Shown here piece after piece: positions 1-10,690 of a stretch of 64,000 nucleotides of DNA. Source of the DNA: Salvia splendens (taxonomy: Eukaryota; Streptophyta; Magnoliopsida; Lamiales; Lamiaceae); contig NC_056040.1 in the NCBI RefSeq assembly GCF_004379255.2, forward strand, positions 34,645,779-34,709,778. The letters are read 5' to 3'. A program made the translations under genes and the position numbers. The notes beneath the pieces were generated by a model. The model made no database searches. It saw only the letters and a program-made list of their open reading frames with translations, and was not told where the DNA came from. The number at the start of each line of letters is the position of its first letter. The stretch's first letter is position 1.

Positions 1-1136
1 TATGGAAGGCTGATTTGTATTGTGATGATTGGCAAGGGTTATTGTGTGTACGTGAGCACAAGGAACGAGGGTTGCCTTAAGTGGATATTGAATTGATTAA
101 ACCAACGAGGTGAGCTTTCCTTACAAATCTTTTTATTTTCCGAAAATATGATGTGGTGTTATAAGGGTGGTTTAACTTGTTATGTCATGCCATGGATTGT
201 TTTGATTGAGATTGTGTGCCTGATGCCTAGTTCGTCTGAGTTTACTCTGTTAGGCTATATGGCTGTGTTGTGAAACGAATTCGGGTCTAAGTAGGGCCGC
301 AAACCCTATCAGGTTGTGTACATTGGTGAGATCGGGAGCCGTCCTTGCTAGTCGGCCGGTCTCGTGGGCGAATAGTGTGGCCACACTTTCGTCGCACTGT
401 GGATTGATGATTGTGATTGATGGATTGTTGAGAAAATGGGGAGATTATTTGACTGGCCAGTCTATGAAACGTTTTTGTGTTCTCGATGATATTTCTTTAC
501 TACGTATAAAACTTGAGATCACTGGTATGGATGACATAACTGTATAAATGTTTTCGGCATGAGCACATTGAGTACAACAAGTACTCAGCCCTGCATATGT
601 TTTTCCCTATGTGCAGGTTGAGCGGGATGTTGCGGTGGATGTTGAGTTGGCCTAGGAACTTTGGATGCGTTGTGTCTTCATACATAGACGTCATCCTTGA
701 CTCTCTTTAAACCTTATTTCCGCTGCTATATTTTTTAACTATGCCTCAAGACTTTATTCTGTTTCGTACTGTGTTTGAGCATGTTTGATTGTGTTAGGCG
801 TTAATCTGATGTTTACCCTGTTACTCTGAAATGGTTTTTCGTAAACTAAACCAAATGTTTTCTTTTGGAAGTTAATTGGATTTTAATATTTATATTCTCC
901 GCTGCTTCTTTTGAAAAGTCCTTTGCCATAAGTCGTTGCTAATTAATAATAAATTTATAACATTAAGTTTCTTTAAACTAAAAATTTGTTGTCTAAACTT
1001 TTAATGAACTAAAATATTATTCTTTTAAGCTAATTAAGTTTTCATATAAAATGTTATCCTTAAATGTTGTCTTTAATGTTATCCCTTGGTCACGATCGCC
1101 TCGTTTATAGTACCCCTAGTTTGGGCGGTCGTGACA
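1..1136 (+). repeat. 3' part of a chromovirus-type LTR (family B)
   Basis: This stretch is the reverse complement of 55967 to about 57060, with many point differences. Shared landmarks are the 'gggcggtcgtgaca' end (1123-1136), the 'ttgtgtcttcatacatag' block near 672 and the block at 1-120. It therefore represents the end of the same approximately 3.1-kb LTR, read in the + direction and cut by the window edge. The terminal CA at 1135-1136 is followed directly by gag coding sequence of another element, so this is an insertion boundary. No coding capacity is claimed; the short open frames here are incidental. Whether it is a full element to the left or a solo LTR cannot be seen. Confidence 0.8.
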
Positions 1137-1943
1137 CGACCGCTTAGCTTCGATCAGCCTCTCCAGTATATTTTTAGCTTGGCTAAACGGGGTTTTCGAG
1201 AAATCCCCTTGAGCTGCGAGGTTGAGGTCGTTCTTGTTGTCCATCGAAAGTCCGCCATAGAAGATCGAGTAGATCTCCCGCTCCCCCAGCTTGTGGTTGG
1301 GGCATGCTTGAAGTAGCCCTTGGAATCTGTCCCAGTATTGACCGAGGGGCTCATCATACTCCTGTCTGGCGTCGGTAATCTCCCGTTTGAGGGCACTCGT
1401 CTTTGATGCTGGAAAGAAGCGGTCTAGGAATATCATGTGGAATTCGGCCCATGTTCTGATGGATCCTTCTGGCAGTTTTGACAGCCAGACACCTGCATCG
1501 CCCTTCAAAATGAAGGGAATAGCTTTGAGCCTGTAATCTTCGGATGTGGATCCAGCCGGCACGGGCTGAATGTCACAGTATCGGCAGAACTCCTCCAGGA
1601 AGGCGTACGGACATTCCTTTGAAAGACCGTAAAAGTAGGACAAAACGGCCAGTACTCCTGATTTGATCGCGATGGTCTGCATCCCAGGAGTAACGGCAAT
1701 GGCATGTGTGGGCTCCTTCTCATCATGAACGTGCAGAGAGCCAATTCTGGAATCGTCGGCAACAAGGGCCATCTTTGCTTGTTCAGGTGGTGGTTGTTTA
1801 GGCTGTTCAGTGGCTGCTGCCGCTTCTAATGTTGCTCTGTAATGAGTGGTGACAACGCCGGCTTCCTGGACTCTCCAATGAGCGTTAGTCGCTCCGTATA
1901 GAAAGGGGTGATTCCAGTGTCTACTGCGTTGGTACCTTCTCAT
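1137..1943 (-). pseudogene. gag: Athila/Tat-like Ty3-gypsy gag, truncated
   Basis: This is an open frame of about 270 codons on the minus strand, starting at the ATG at 1943. It carries a Retrotrans_gag-type region: a GDAGVWLSKLPEGSI block, then a TWAEF...LDRFFP block and the YWDRFQGLLQACPNH motif. These are typical of the structural gag of Athila/Tat-lineage elements, which forms the virus-like particle. The frame runs without a stop until it hits the family-B LTR end at 1136, so the C-terminal part, protease and pol are absent. It lies 80 bp downstream of a recognisable primer binding site. Assignment to Athila rather than another Tat-branch lineage is inference from the gag style and PBS. 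Confidence 0.75.
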
Positions 1944-2023
1944 CAACAGTAAAAAAATGAGAAAACAAAGAAAATAAGATTATATACACCTACGCACTAC
2001 GCACAAACATAAAATAACATCAT

Positions 2024-2045
2024 GCTTCCTCGGCAACGGTGGCAT
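2024..2045 (-). promoter_or_regulatory. Primer binding site of the Athila/Tat-like element
   Basis: Read on the minus strand this is ATGCCACCGTTGCCGAGG followed by AAGC, a decayed version of the TGGCGCCGTTGCCGGGGA site used by Athila-type elements. It begins about five bases after the proposed LTR end at 2051 and about 80 bp before the gag start, the expected order LTR-PBS-gag. Confidence 0.65.
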
Positions 2046-2050
2046 TTTGG

Positions 2051-3198
2051 TGAGCAAGTTTCGAACGACAAGCGAATTCGGACCAAGTTATATTGAAGAT
2101 AACCGAACCGATTGGATTAGTTAGCAAATTTCGTTGCCACTTGATCGATGCAAACTTGCTCTCAGTCGTTTACCCACCAAAGTTATTTATAACTCCCAAT
2201 TTTTCACTACTTTAACAGTAAAGCGGCAAGTTCGGGGTCGATCTCACAGAGAAGTTGGTGTATCAAGTGTGTGAATAGTGAACGGGGGTTGGCTGCTGCC
2301 ACGCTTTAACTTGGGAGTTTTTAACTACTGATTTTACTCTAGGCAGAATTAAACTTGCTAGCTTGATCAAGGTAATTTTAACTACTGGGTCAAGTGCTCG
2401 AAGATGAAATTAAAGCAGTAGATGCGAGGATTAAAACGGAAGTAACTTTGATTAAAACTAAACTCATTACAAAGCGAAATTTAAACTAAGCTAATACTTG
2501 GGCAACTAAGAAAGCAATTAAAACCGAGAAGAGCCTCGGTGGGAAACTTAAGACTACGCCGACAGATAACAAGTATTCTGCAGCGCTTTTTCAATCCCCC
2601 TTTCTAACTAAGCATTACTTTATCTAAGCTAAACTAAGCTATTCTAGAGAACTGAACTAAACACTAGAACTAAGCTAAACTAGACGGAAAGTAAAGGATC
2701 AGATCTCCTTTGTGTGGTGGCACATCCTCTATTTATAGGCTCGGCACGACCTCCAGCTGGATAACGATCTTGGCAGAGAATATTCGCTCATGCTGAGAGT
2801 GAGCGACTCATTGATTGCTATGTGCTCTTCTTCTAGAATGACGACGCTTTTCAGCAACAGAATCGTGACTTAGCTCCGTCCTTGTGTCTCATATTCCAGC
2901 ACGTGTCCCCTTCTAAAACGTCGTCCTTGATAACAGAATGTTGCGCACCATCCAGCTCATAGCCTCGCGTGTCCTTCTTCTGACATCCAGTGGTCCCCTC
3001 CTTAACTGCTTAATTACTCCCCTTGATCAACTTCCCCTGAAATCTGGCTTTTTTGCCTATTGTACTTGCTTGATCAGTCTGACCTAGTTGCCTTGGTCAA
3101 GTAGCATTTCTGCACATTTAACACTTGTTTTGCATGATAAAACTAATCAAGTAGCGTACATTTTACCCCTAAACCGATGCATGAAATGTGCCTTATCA
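2051..3198 (-). repeat. 5' LTR of the Athila/Tat-like element
   Basis: On the minus strand the repeat starts TGATAAGGCACATTTCATGC (from 3198) and ends in CA at 2051, just before the PBS. That gives an LTR of about 1.15 kb. TGATAAG starts are common for Tat/Athila-branch LTRs. No second copy is present for comparison, so both ends are inferred from motif position. The high-coordinate end abuts Copia reverse-transcriptase coding sequence on the + strand, which shows that this element had inserted into a Copia fragment. Confidence 0.6.
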
Positions 3199-3811
3199 AT
3201 CACTCCTCGGACAACAATGTATTAGATCCCTGTAAATTTGCGGAGGCGTTGGCAGATGTGGATCATTGCGAGTGGGTAAAAGCAATGGATTCAGAACTAC
3301 AATCTATGATAGACAAAGACGTCATCGATTTGTCCGTCCTACCCGAAGGTTGTACTGTCACTGGGAGTAAGTGGACATATAAACGTAAACATGGACCCGA
3401 TGGACGAGTTAAAGTCTTCAAGGCAAGACTAGTGGCTAAGGGGTATACCCAAAAGGAAGGTGTCGATTACGAAGAGACTTTCTTCCCAGTGTCCATGCTC
3501 AAATCGATCCGGACACTATTGTCTATAACAGCTTATATGGATTGGGATGTATGGCGGATGGACGCTAAGACTGCGTTTTTAAATGGCGGTCTTGAGGAGA
3601 CCATCTACTTGGAACAACCCAAAGGATATGCCATAAAGGGCAAAGAACACATGGTTTGGAAGCTTAAGAAGGCTATTTATGGCCTTAAGCAAGCATCTAG
3701 ATCATGGAACCAGTGTTTCGATCCAACTGTTCGAAAGTTTGGATTTGAAAAGTGCCCAAATGAAAGCTGCGTGTATAAGAAGGTTGAAAAGGGGAATGTA
3801 GTGCCTTTGTA
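3199..3811 (+). pseudogene. pol: Copia reverse transcriptase fragment (inverted relative to C1)
   Basis: About 200 codons of the N-terminal half of a Ty1-copia RT (RVT_2). It opens in the linker SSDNNVLDP and contains KWTYKRKHGPDGRVKVFKAR, LVAKGYTQKEGVDYEETF, RMDAKTAFLNGGLEETIYL and KKAIYGLKQASRSWNQCFD. It stops before the YVDD catalytic box. It is a second copy of the same family as C1, since the equivalent C1 segment on the minus strand (about 4735-5330) is clearly related but not identical. The left end is cut by the Athila-like LTR. The right end joins C1's RNase H terminus tail-to-tail around 3800-3811. Confidence 0.8.
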
Positions 3812-5292
3812 AAAGGATCTGCCAAGTTGTTATCTGACGCAATCTTGACCACCTATGTCTCCTCTCTGCACTATATCTCTAATGATATGATACTTCCTCT
3901 CTATGTGTTTGCTCGCTTTGTGAGCCCTTGGTTCTTTTGAGTTTGCCATAGCACTAGAATCGTCACAATAAATGGTGATGCTCTTGGGCAGATTCGTAAC
4001 CACACCTAAATCCATAAGGAAGTTCTTGAACCATACTTCCTCTTTTGCAGCCTCCGAACCGGCCACATACTCGGCTTCCATGGTAGAGTCTGCGTTGCAT
4101 TTCTGCTTCACACTCTTCCAAATTATGGCTCCACCTCCTAAGGTGAACATATATCCAGAAGTAGATTTTCTCGAGCCCTGATCAGATTGAAAATCTGAGT
4201 CAGTATATCCCAAAGGACAGAGCTCGGCTGCATTGTAAACTAGAGCATAGTCCTTAGTCCATTTAAGGTACATGAGTATGTTCTTTACGGCAGTCCAATG
4301 TCCTTGGCCCGGATTCGACTGATATCTTGCCATCATGCCAACAGCAAAGCAAATATCAGCCATTGTACAAAGCATAGCATACATGAGACTTCCAATTGCC
4401 GAAGCATATGGAATCCTTCTCATCTCTTCTATCTCAGATAGTGTTTAGGGCACATCTCTTGATATAGATTGATGCCATGTCTATAAGGTAAGAAACATTT
4501 CTTGGCATCTTGCATGCTAAAGCGACTAAGTACAGTATTGATGTAGGGTTCTTGAGATAAGCACGGCATCCTCTTTTCATGATTCCTAATAACCTTGATC
4601 CCGAGGATGTGTCCCGCGTCTCCCATATCCTTCATCTCGAACTGGTTCGACAACCAAGTTCGTACTGATAACAACATTTTTTCATTGTTTCCAATTAGAA
4701 GAATGTCATCTATATATAAAAATAAGAACACAACATTCCCCTTTTCAACCTTCATATAAATGTAGCTTTCATTTGGGCACTTTTAGAATCCAAACTTATG
4801 AATAGTTTGATCGAAACACTGGTTCCATGATCTAGATGCTTGCTTGAGGCCATAAATGGACTTCTTAAGCTTCCAAACCATATCTTCCTTTCCCTTCATG
4901 GCATATCCTTCGGGTTGTTTCATGTAGATGGTCTCCTCAAGACTCCCGTTCAAGAACGCAGTCTTAACGTCCATCTACAACACATCCCAATTCATGTAAG
5001 CTGCAATAGACAACAGTATCCGGATCGATTTGAGCATGGCCGCCGGGGAGAAGGTCTCATCGTAGTCGATACCTTCCCTTTGGGTTTACCCCTTGGCCAC
5101 TAGTCTTGCCTTAAAGACTTTAACTCGTCCATCGGGTCCACATTTACGTTTGTATATCCACTTGCTCCCAATGGTAGTACAGTCTTTGGGTAGGATGGAC
5201 AAATCGTACACGTCTTTGTCTATCATAGATTGTAGTTCTGAATCCATTGCTTTCTCCCATTCGCAATGATCGATATCTATGCGCCTCTGCAA
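3801..5292 (-). pseudogene. pol: C1 Copia reverse transcriptase-RNase H, frameshifted
   Basis: Minus-strand RT and RNase H of element C1. RT blocks appear in order: KWIYKRKCGPDGR (near 5150), MDVKTAFLNGSLEETIY (from 4974), KKSIYGLKQASRSWNQCFD, and the catalytic LFLYIDDILLIGNN box (near 4710). RNase H follows with YTDSDFQSD...STSGYMF, EAEYVA and YCDDSSA, ending at DPFTKA near 3801. The reading frame is split into several pieces by stops and frameshifts (5086-5292, 4783-4974, 4429-4755, 3830-4423), so no polyprotein can be made. The 3' end and 3' LTR are missing because the sequence jumps into the inverted RT fragment. Confidence 0.85.
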
Positions 5293-6830
5293 AGTTCCAG
5301 GGATCTAATACATTGTTGTCCGATGAGTGATCCATAGATTCCCCCAAACCAATGTATCTATCGGCCTGTTGAGAGACCCTCCCACTACAGCGCGGCACTA
5401 CAATACTTGGAGTTAAAGTTGAAATTTCGGGAATTGTTTGTACACTAGGTACGGGTTCTTGGTTAATGGAACTTGTGACAGAAGTTAGCTCGTCAAGAGC
5501 CACTTCACTGCTGGGTTTATGATTCATTACATAATCTTCCTCTAAGAATATCGCGTGAGTACTCACAATGACTTTCTTGTCTCGGAGACTATAGAATTCA
5601 TAAGCTTTCGATCCTCTAGGGTACCCTATAAACACACATACCTTTGTCCTTGATCCCAACTTAGTTGGATCCTTTTTTCCAATACATGAGCCGGGCAACC
5701 TCAAATCTTGAGATGTGCTAGATTAGACTTGAGCCCAATCCACAACTCATAAGGAGTAGTAGGCACGAATTTTGAAGGTAAGTTGTCTAAAATATGACTT
5801 GTAGAAAGCAAGGCATGTCCCCAAAATGAAATAGGTAGCCGTGCATAACTCATCATCGACCGAACCATGTTTAACAAGGTCCTATTCCTTCTTTCAGCTA
5901 CGCCGTTCTGCTGGGGCGTGCCCGGGGCAGTCAGTTGGGATTCGATTCCCGCCACCGATAAGTAGTTCAAAAATTCGGCACTGAGGTATTTGCCTCCGCG
6001 ATCAGATTGCAGGCTTTTGATACTCTTTCTATGATACGTCTCCACATATGCCTTAAACTCTTTGAACCTGTCAAAAGATTCAGACTTATGGCACATCAAA
6101 TAGACATATCCAATTTTCCAGAAGTCATCAATAAATGTGATGAAGTATCTAAAACCACCTCTTGCCTCTGTTGACATTGGTCCACACACATCGGTATGAA
6201 CGAGCTCAAGTACTTCCTTTGCCCTATTGCCCTTAGCCTTAAAAGGCCTCTTGGTCATCTTGCCTTCCAAGCACGATTCACACGTGTGAAAGGGTTCCTT
6301 CTCTAGACCTTTAATAAGGTCTTGATTCACAAGAGAATGGATCCTCTTTTCATTGGCATGACCAAGTCTAAGGTGGCATAAGTACGTTTCGTTCATTGAA
6401 CTTGAAGGTTCTTTTCTTTTCCTTGAAATTTTCCATGTTGTATTGAGTTCTGATTTGCGATTATTAAACTGGGTAGATGTGATTGTGTACAGATTGTTTT
6501 CCTTGATACCACGACAGATATAAGAACCATCTTTCTTAATAACGCAATTGTCATTAAAAGAAATCAAATATCCATCAAAAACCAATTTAGAAACTGAGAT
6601 TAAATTTCTTCTAAAAGAAAGTATCAACAAAACATTCTTCAAAATAAAAAATCTATCACTACTAAAATGCAAATAAACGTCTCTCACTGCAACGGCCGCC
6701 ACTTTTGTAGTGTCTCCCAGCTGGACTTCGATTTCACGATCATATAGCCGTCTTATCACCTGCATTAAGTCAGGATCAAAACAAATATGATCAGTGGCTC
6801 ATGTGTCTATAACCCAAGTATGAGTAGATG
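5144..6830 (-). pseudogene. pol: C1 Copia protease-integrase region
   Basis: The minus-strand frame contains the protease site WVIDT-stop-ATDHIC (near 6790-6815), where the expected glycine codon after DT reads TGA. Next comes an integrase with its zinc-binding region (HLRLGHANEKRI...CESCLEGKMTK) and the core DDE residues in HTDVCGPM, QSDRGGKYLS and PGTPQQNGVAERRNRTL, then ISFWGHALL. An open frame at 5144-5704 carries on with GSRTKVCVFIGYP and the linker towards RT. The integrase frame alone is long and open (5701-6765), but the stop in the protease and breaks on both sides make the element defective. Confidence 0.85.
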
Positions 6831-6879
6831 TCGAAGTCAAACATGACTCGACCACTAGAGCTTGGAGCATACCTGTAGC

Positions 6880-7673
6880 CTTGCCCTTTTTAGGACAATC
6901 TGGCTTCCAATGCCCCTTCTCTCCACACTTGAAACACTTTCTCGAAGGCTTCTTGTTAGCCTTCTTCTTCTTTCCCTAAGAAATCTTAGCCGCAATAGGG
7001 TTTGGTGTCCGCTTCTTTCCTACGCTAGGCTTAGAGCCAGAGGAATGAGGCGCCAAACTCAGCATGGCTACCTTAGCTTGAACGATAAGGTACTCCGCCG
7101 ACTGAAGTTCAGTCAACAATTCTACCAAGGTGTAGTTCCTTTTGATCATCTCGAAGTTGAGCTTGAACTGCTGGAAGCTAGGGGAAAGACTCTGATGGAT
7201 AATTGTTACTTGGGACTCGGGATCGATCGTCCCTCCCAAAACCTCAATTTGATTGAGGTGACCCATCATCTCGAGGACATGGTCCCGCAGAGACGTGCCA
7301 TCCTTCATTTTTTTCGTCATGATACTCAGAAAGGCTAGAGACTTAGCCGTTCGATTCTGAGTACCAAAAAGATTTGTGAGATTTTGCATAATCTCGGTGG
7401 CAATCGCCATGGGAGAATGCTGATACTTAAGTACTGAAGACATAGAAGCGAACATGTAGCACTTAGCCATTTCATTTGCCTTATGCCATCGTCTATGCGC
7501 ATCTCTAACACCTGCCGCGGCATTAGCCGCCGGCATTGGAGGTCCTGGGTTGTGAGCACAAAACTATACTCCTCCGCTGTGAGAACGATGTCCAAGTTTT
7601 ATTTCCATTCTATGTAATTTTGGCCCTCGAGTTTGTTTTCTTTAAGAATTGCAAAAAGAGGATTGAATGACAT
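6880..7673 (-). pseudogene. gag: C1 Copia gag with zinc knuckle, frameshifted
   Basis: The start is the ATG at 7673 (MSFNPLFAILKENKLEGQN). An in-frame stop follows YIEWK (near 7600), and a shift near 7525-7540 leads into the main gag frame at 6976-7536. This has the UBN2-type features KANEMAKCYMFASMSSVL, LTNLFGTQNRTAKSLAFL and LRDHVLEMMGHLNQIEVLGG. Past another stop, a CCHC knuckle CFKCGEKGHWKPDC is readable near 6905-6945. The N-terminus resembles Tork/Angela-type Copia gag. Gag packages element RNA in particles; here it is broken in at least three places. Confidence 0.8.
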
Positions 7674-8867
7674 CTTGACGATTAAGAATTGCAAAAAGAG
7701 CACTGCAAAATAGAATATTTACTAATTTTCATAAATTTATGTAAGAAGTTTGAGTAGATTAACCATAAGACTTTTCAAAATCTTACAACTGTAAAATTAA
7801 AATTTTGTACCCTCCATAAGAAGTCAATACGCATTAAAATTTTACAATTTTACTAGTCACAACACCGACGAATAGTCCAGAGACCACATAATGGCATGGC
7901 CGCCTAATGTTGCCTAAGCAAGACCACGAGATTTAGCATTACAATATCTTATTTCTACAACACACTCCCATAACAATGTTCATGGGATGCTAATAAAATC
8001 AAGCAATCTCATAAATTTCGTGTGAACTCCTGAATCTCGTAGTTTCTTAGAATTATTGTCGCCACATAATGGGTGGCGATAATATTGGAAACCACATTCT
8101 CGTTCATATTATTTATAATTAAGAAGTCCGCCCTCATGAACTTACTATTTCTTATGATTATTGTCCCCACGTAATGGGTGGAGATAATATTAGAAATTAG
8201 CTTCGCAAATTGCAGACCAATCGATGGAGACCATATACAAACATTAAGTTCGTAATTACAGCTTAGATATTTGGGTTATGGTTTTTCTTTAATTATGGAG
8301 ACCAGATAAAGACTTAATTAAATTCTGTTGGCATTTAATTGACTGGATAATTAAATCTTTCATTATCTTTTAGTATCTTACTTTAGGAAATTAATTGTTC
8401 TAGAATTTAATTCTTATTCAAGATATTCTAAAATAAAGGAATTATTTAAATCTTAATTAGACACGAAAAATTAAATTTATATTATTTCCATGTTCAAGAT
8501 AAGGAAGAGAAATTATATTATTTAATATATTCCTATATATCTATCCTTGTTGGGATTCTAAATATATAAATATTAGGAAACTATTAAATTATTCTTGTCC
8601 ATATCATCTAGAAATTAAAATAATATTATTTATTTCCATAGATATAATCAATCATTCAAATATTCCTAAAATCTAGGGAAATCTTCCCAAAATATTTTAT
8701 TTTCATTAAATAATAATATTTTAATGATATCTTTTAATTAATGAATAAAATAATCATTAAAATAATCCATCATCGATATCTCATCGCACTAAGTTTGCAC
8801 GAACGATGAACGACGAAGATCTGACGAGTTTGTCGCCGGATCACGACGCACCCAGCTTAGACGTCAC
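7674..8867 (-). other. C1 5' leader, AT-rich, no gene
   Basis: I see no coding frame here. The sequence is AT-rich and holds two related blocks, each reading 'attattgtc-ccac-taatgggtgg' (near 8052 and 8158). It lies upstream of gag of C1. It is probably the untranslated leader of C1, interrupted at 8868 by the H1 element and resuming near 10691. That continuity is inferred from orientation and position, not proved. Confidence 0.45.
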
Positions 8868-10690
8868 CACGGTTCCGAAACCGCCGGTTCCGGTTCAATA
8901 AATTGATGAACCTGAACCGGCCCGGCCAAGGTGCGGCGGTTCCGGTTCGTGAACCGTGGAACCGCCGGTTCGGCGGTTCGTTTTGATTTTTTTTTTCATT
9001 ATAAATATGTAATTCAAGTAAAAAATGTAAATATATTTGCATAAATAAAATTAGAATAAAGCAATTTTAGAGATACAAATTACAAATACAATTTTATTGA
9101 TACAAATTACAACGGTAAAATTGCAAATTACAAATTACAACGGTAAAATTGCAAATTACAACGGTAAAATTGCAAATTACAACTTTAAAATTACAAATTA
9201 CAACTTAAAATTTACAAATTACAACTTAAAATTACAAATTACAACTTCAAAATTGCAAATTACAACTTATTACTTAACATTACAAATTACAACTTTAAAA
9301 TTACAAATTACAACAATTACAAATCGAAAAATTTAAATACAAGTTACTTACAACAATTACAAGTTACAACAATTACAAATTTACAACTTACAAGTGTTGA
9401 CAAAAAATACTTAGAAGATCATTAAAAGATATTCCTCATTTGATAAGTATTTTATTGGTGAAAAAGTGGGTAATGGGTATCTTTGGGGCAGATGGTACTG
9501 GAACACAAATTTATATATGGAATCTGGATGAATGAGGATCAGATTATAGTTTAAAATGGGAAGCTGGGTTCATTGGCGGGAGTTCGTTTCATCGTCAGAC
9601 TCGGATGAATATACCACCCTGATGGCCTGATGAAACGAACTCCCGCCAGTGAACCCAGCTTCCCATTTTAAACTATAATCTGATCCCCATTCATCCAGAT
9701 TCCATATATAAATTTGTGTTCCAGTATCATCTGCCCCAAAGATACCCATTACCCACTTTTTCACCAATAAGATACTTATCAAATGAGGAATATCTTTTAA
9801 TGATCTTCTAAGTCTTTTTTGTCAACACTTGTAAGTTGTAAATTTGTAATTGTTGTAACTTGTAATTGTTGTAAGTAACTTGTAATTGTTGTAAGTAACT
9901 TGTATTTAAATTTTTCGATTTGTAATTGTTGTAATTTATAATTTTAAAGTTGTAATTTGTAACGTTAATTAATAAGTTGTAATTTGCAATTTTGAAGTTG
10001 TAATTTGTAATTTTAAGTTGTAATTTGCAATTTTACCGTTGTAATTTGCAATTTTACCGTTGCCCCGATCACCACCACGACGAGATGAAGACATGATATT
10101 ATGGAAATTGGAAGTAGAGAATAGAGAGTAGTGTTTATGTGAATATGATAACGTGAACAAGAACAACGTGAGTAAATTATGAGCGCAAATAACGTAAACA
10201 ACTTGAGAGAATGAGGATGGAGAATAGAGAAATTGAGATTGAGAGAGAAATTCTTATCAACACAAGAATGGGATAAGTAGAAAATGAAGAGGATGGGGTA
10301 TTTATAGGGGAAAAATGTGATTAAAAAAAAGAAAAAATTTCAAATTTCAAATTTCAAAATTTTGAAATCCGGCGGAACCGTCGGTTTACTCCTTGAACCG
10401 CCGGTTTTTGGTCAGAAACCGACGGTTTCGTCAACGGTTTTCTAACGAAAACCGGCGGTTTCTGACCCGGTTTCTGAAAAGGCTACGTATAGGCCGGTGG
10501 TAGCCTGAAAAGGTGTCGAAACCGGCGAACCGGCGGTTCCGAACCGCCGGTTCCGGTGAAACCGGCGATTCGGAACCACCGGTTACGGTTCGCAAATTTC
10601 TTGAACCTGAACCGGCCCGTCGGAACCGCCGGTTCCGGTCACAGTTCGAACCGCCGCCGACGGTTCCGGTTCGGAACAGCCGGTGACGGT
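8868..10690 (-). mobile_element. H1, hAT-like non-autonomous element rich in GGTTCCGG motifs
   Basis: Both flanks (8868-8990 and 10365-10690) are packed with direct and inverted copies of 'accgccggttccggttc', a subterminal pattern seen in plant hAT elements and also present in H2 at 49060. On the minus strand a TATA-like box (CCTATAAATACC, near 10298-10309) precedes an ATG at 10094 opening MSSSRRGGDRGNG, which then dissolves into a repeat. This looks like a retained hAT promoter and first codons, followed by an internal replacement. Exact termini and the 8-bp target duplication could not be fixed. The transposase domain is absent. Confidence 0.5.
9090..10080. repeat. Near-perfect palindrome of about 1 kb with tandem-repeat arms
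   Basis: The left arm runs to about 9593 and the right arm starts about 9629, with a loop of roughly 35 bases. The inner arms match almost base for base: 'ggcgggagttcgtttcatc' against 9629-9647, and continuing through 'gataagtattttattggtg' near 9440. The outer arms consist of a degenerate tandem repeat of about 20 bp ('aattacaacggtaaaattgc') at 9090-9350, mirrored at about 9835-10070. The whole unit would fold into a long hairpin if transcribed. The tandem repeat gives false open frames (KIANYNG repeats). Confidence 0.85.

Noticed and set aside
1086..1316. 76-codon + strand frame across the LTR/gag junction
   Set aside because: Spans two unrelated elements, so cannot be a real gene.
9097..9336. 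Open frame with repeated KITNYN-like units
   Set aside because: It is the translation of a 20-bp tandem repeat within the palindrome, open in several frames; not a protein gene.
9090..9350. CRISPR-like regular repeats
   Set aside because: Units are contiguous and degenerate with no unique spacers, and the DNA is plant nuclear; it is a minisatellite.
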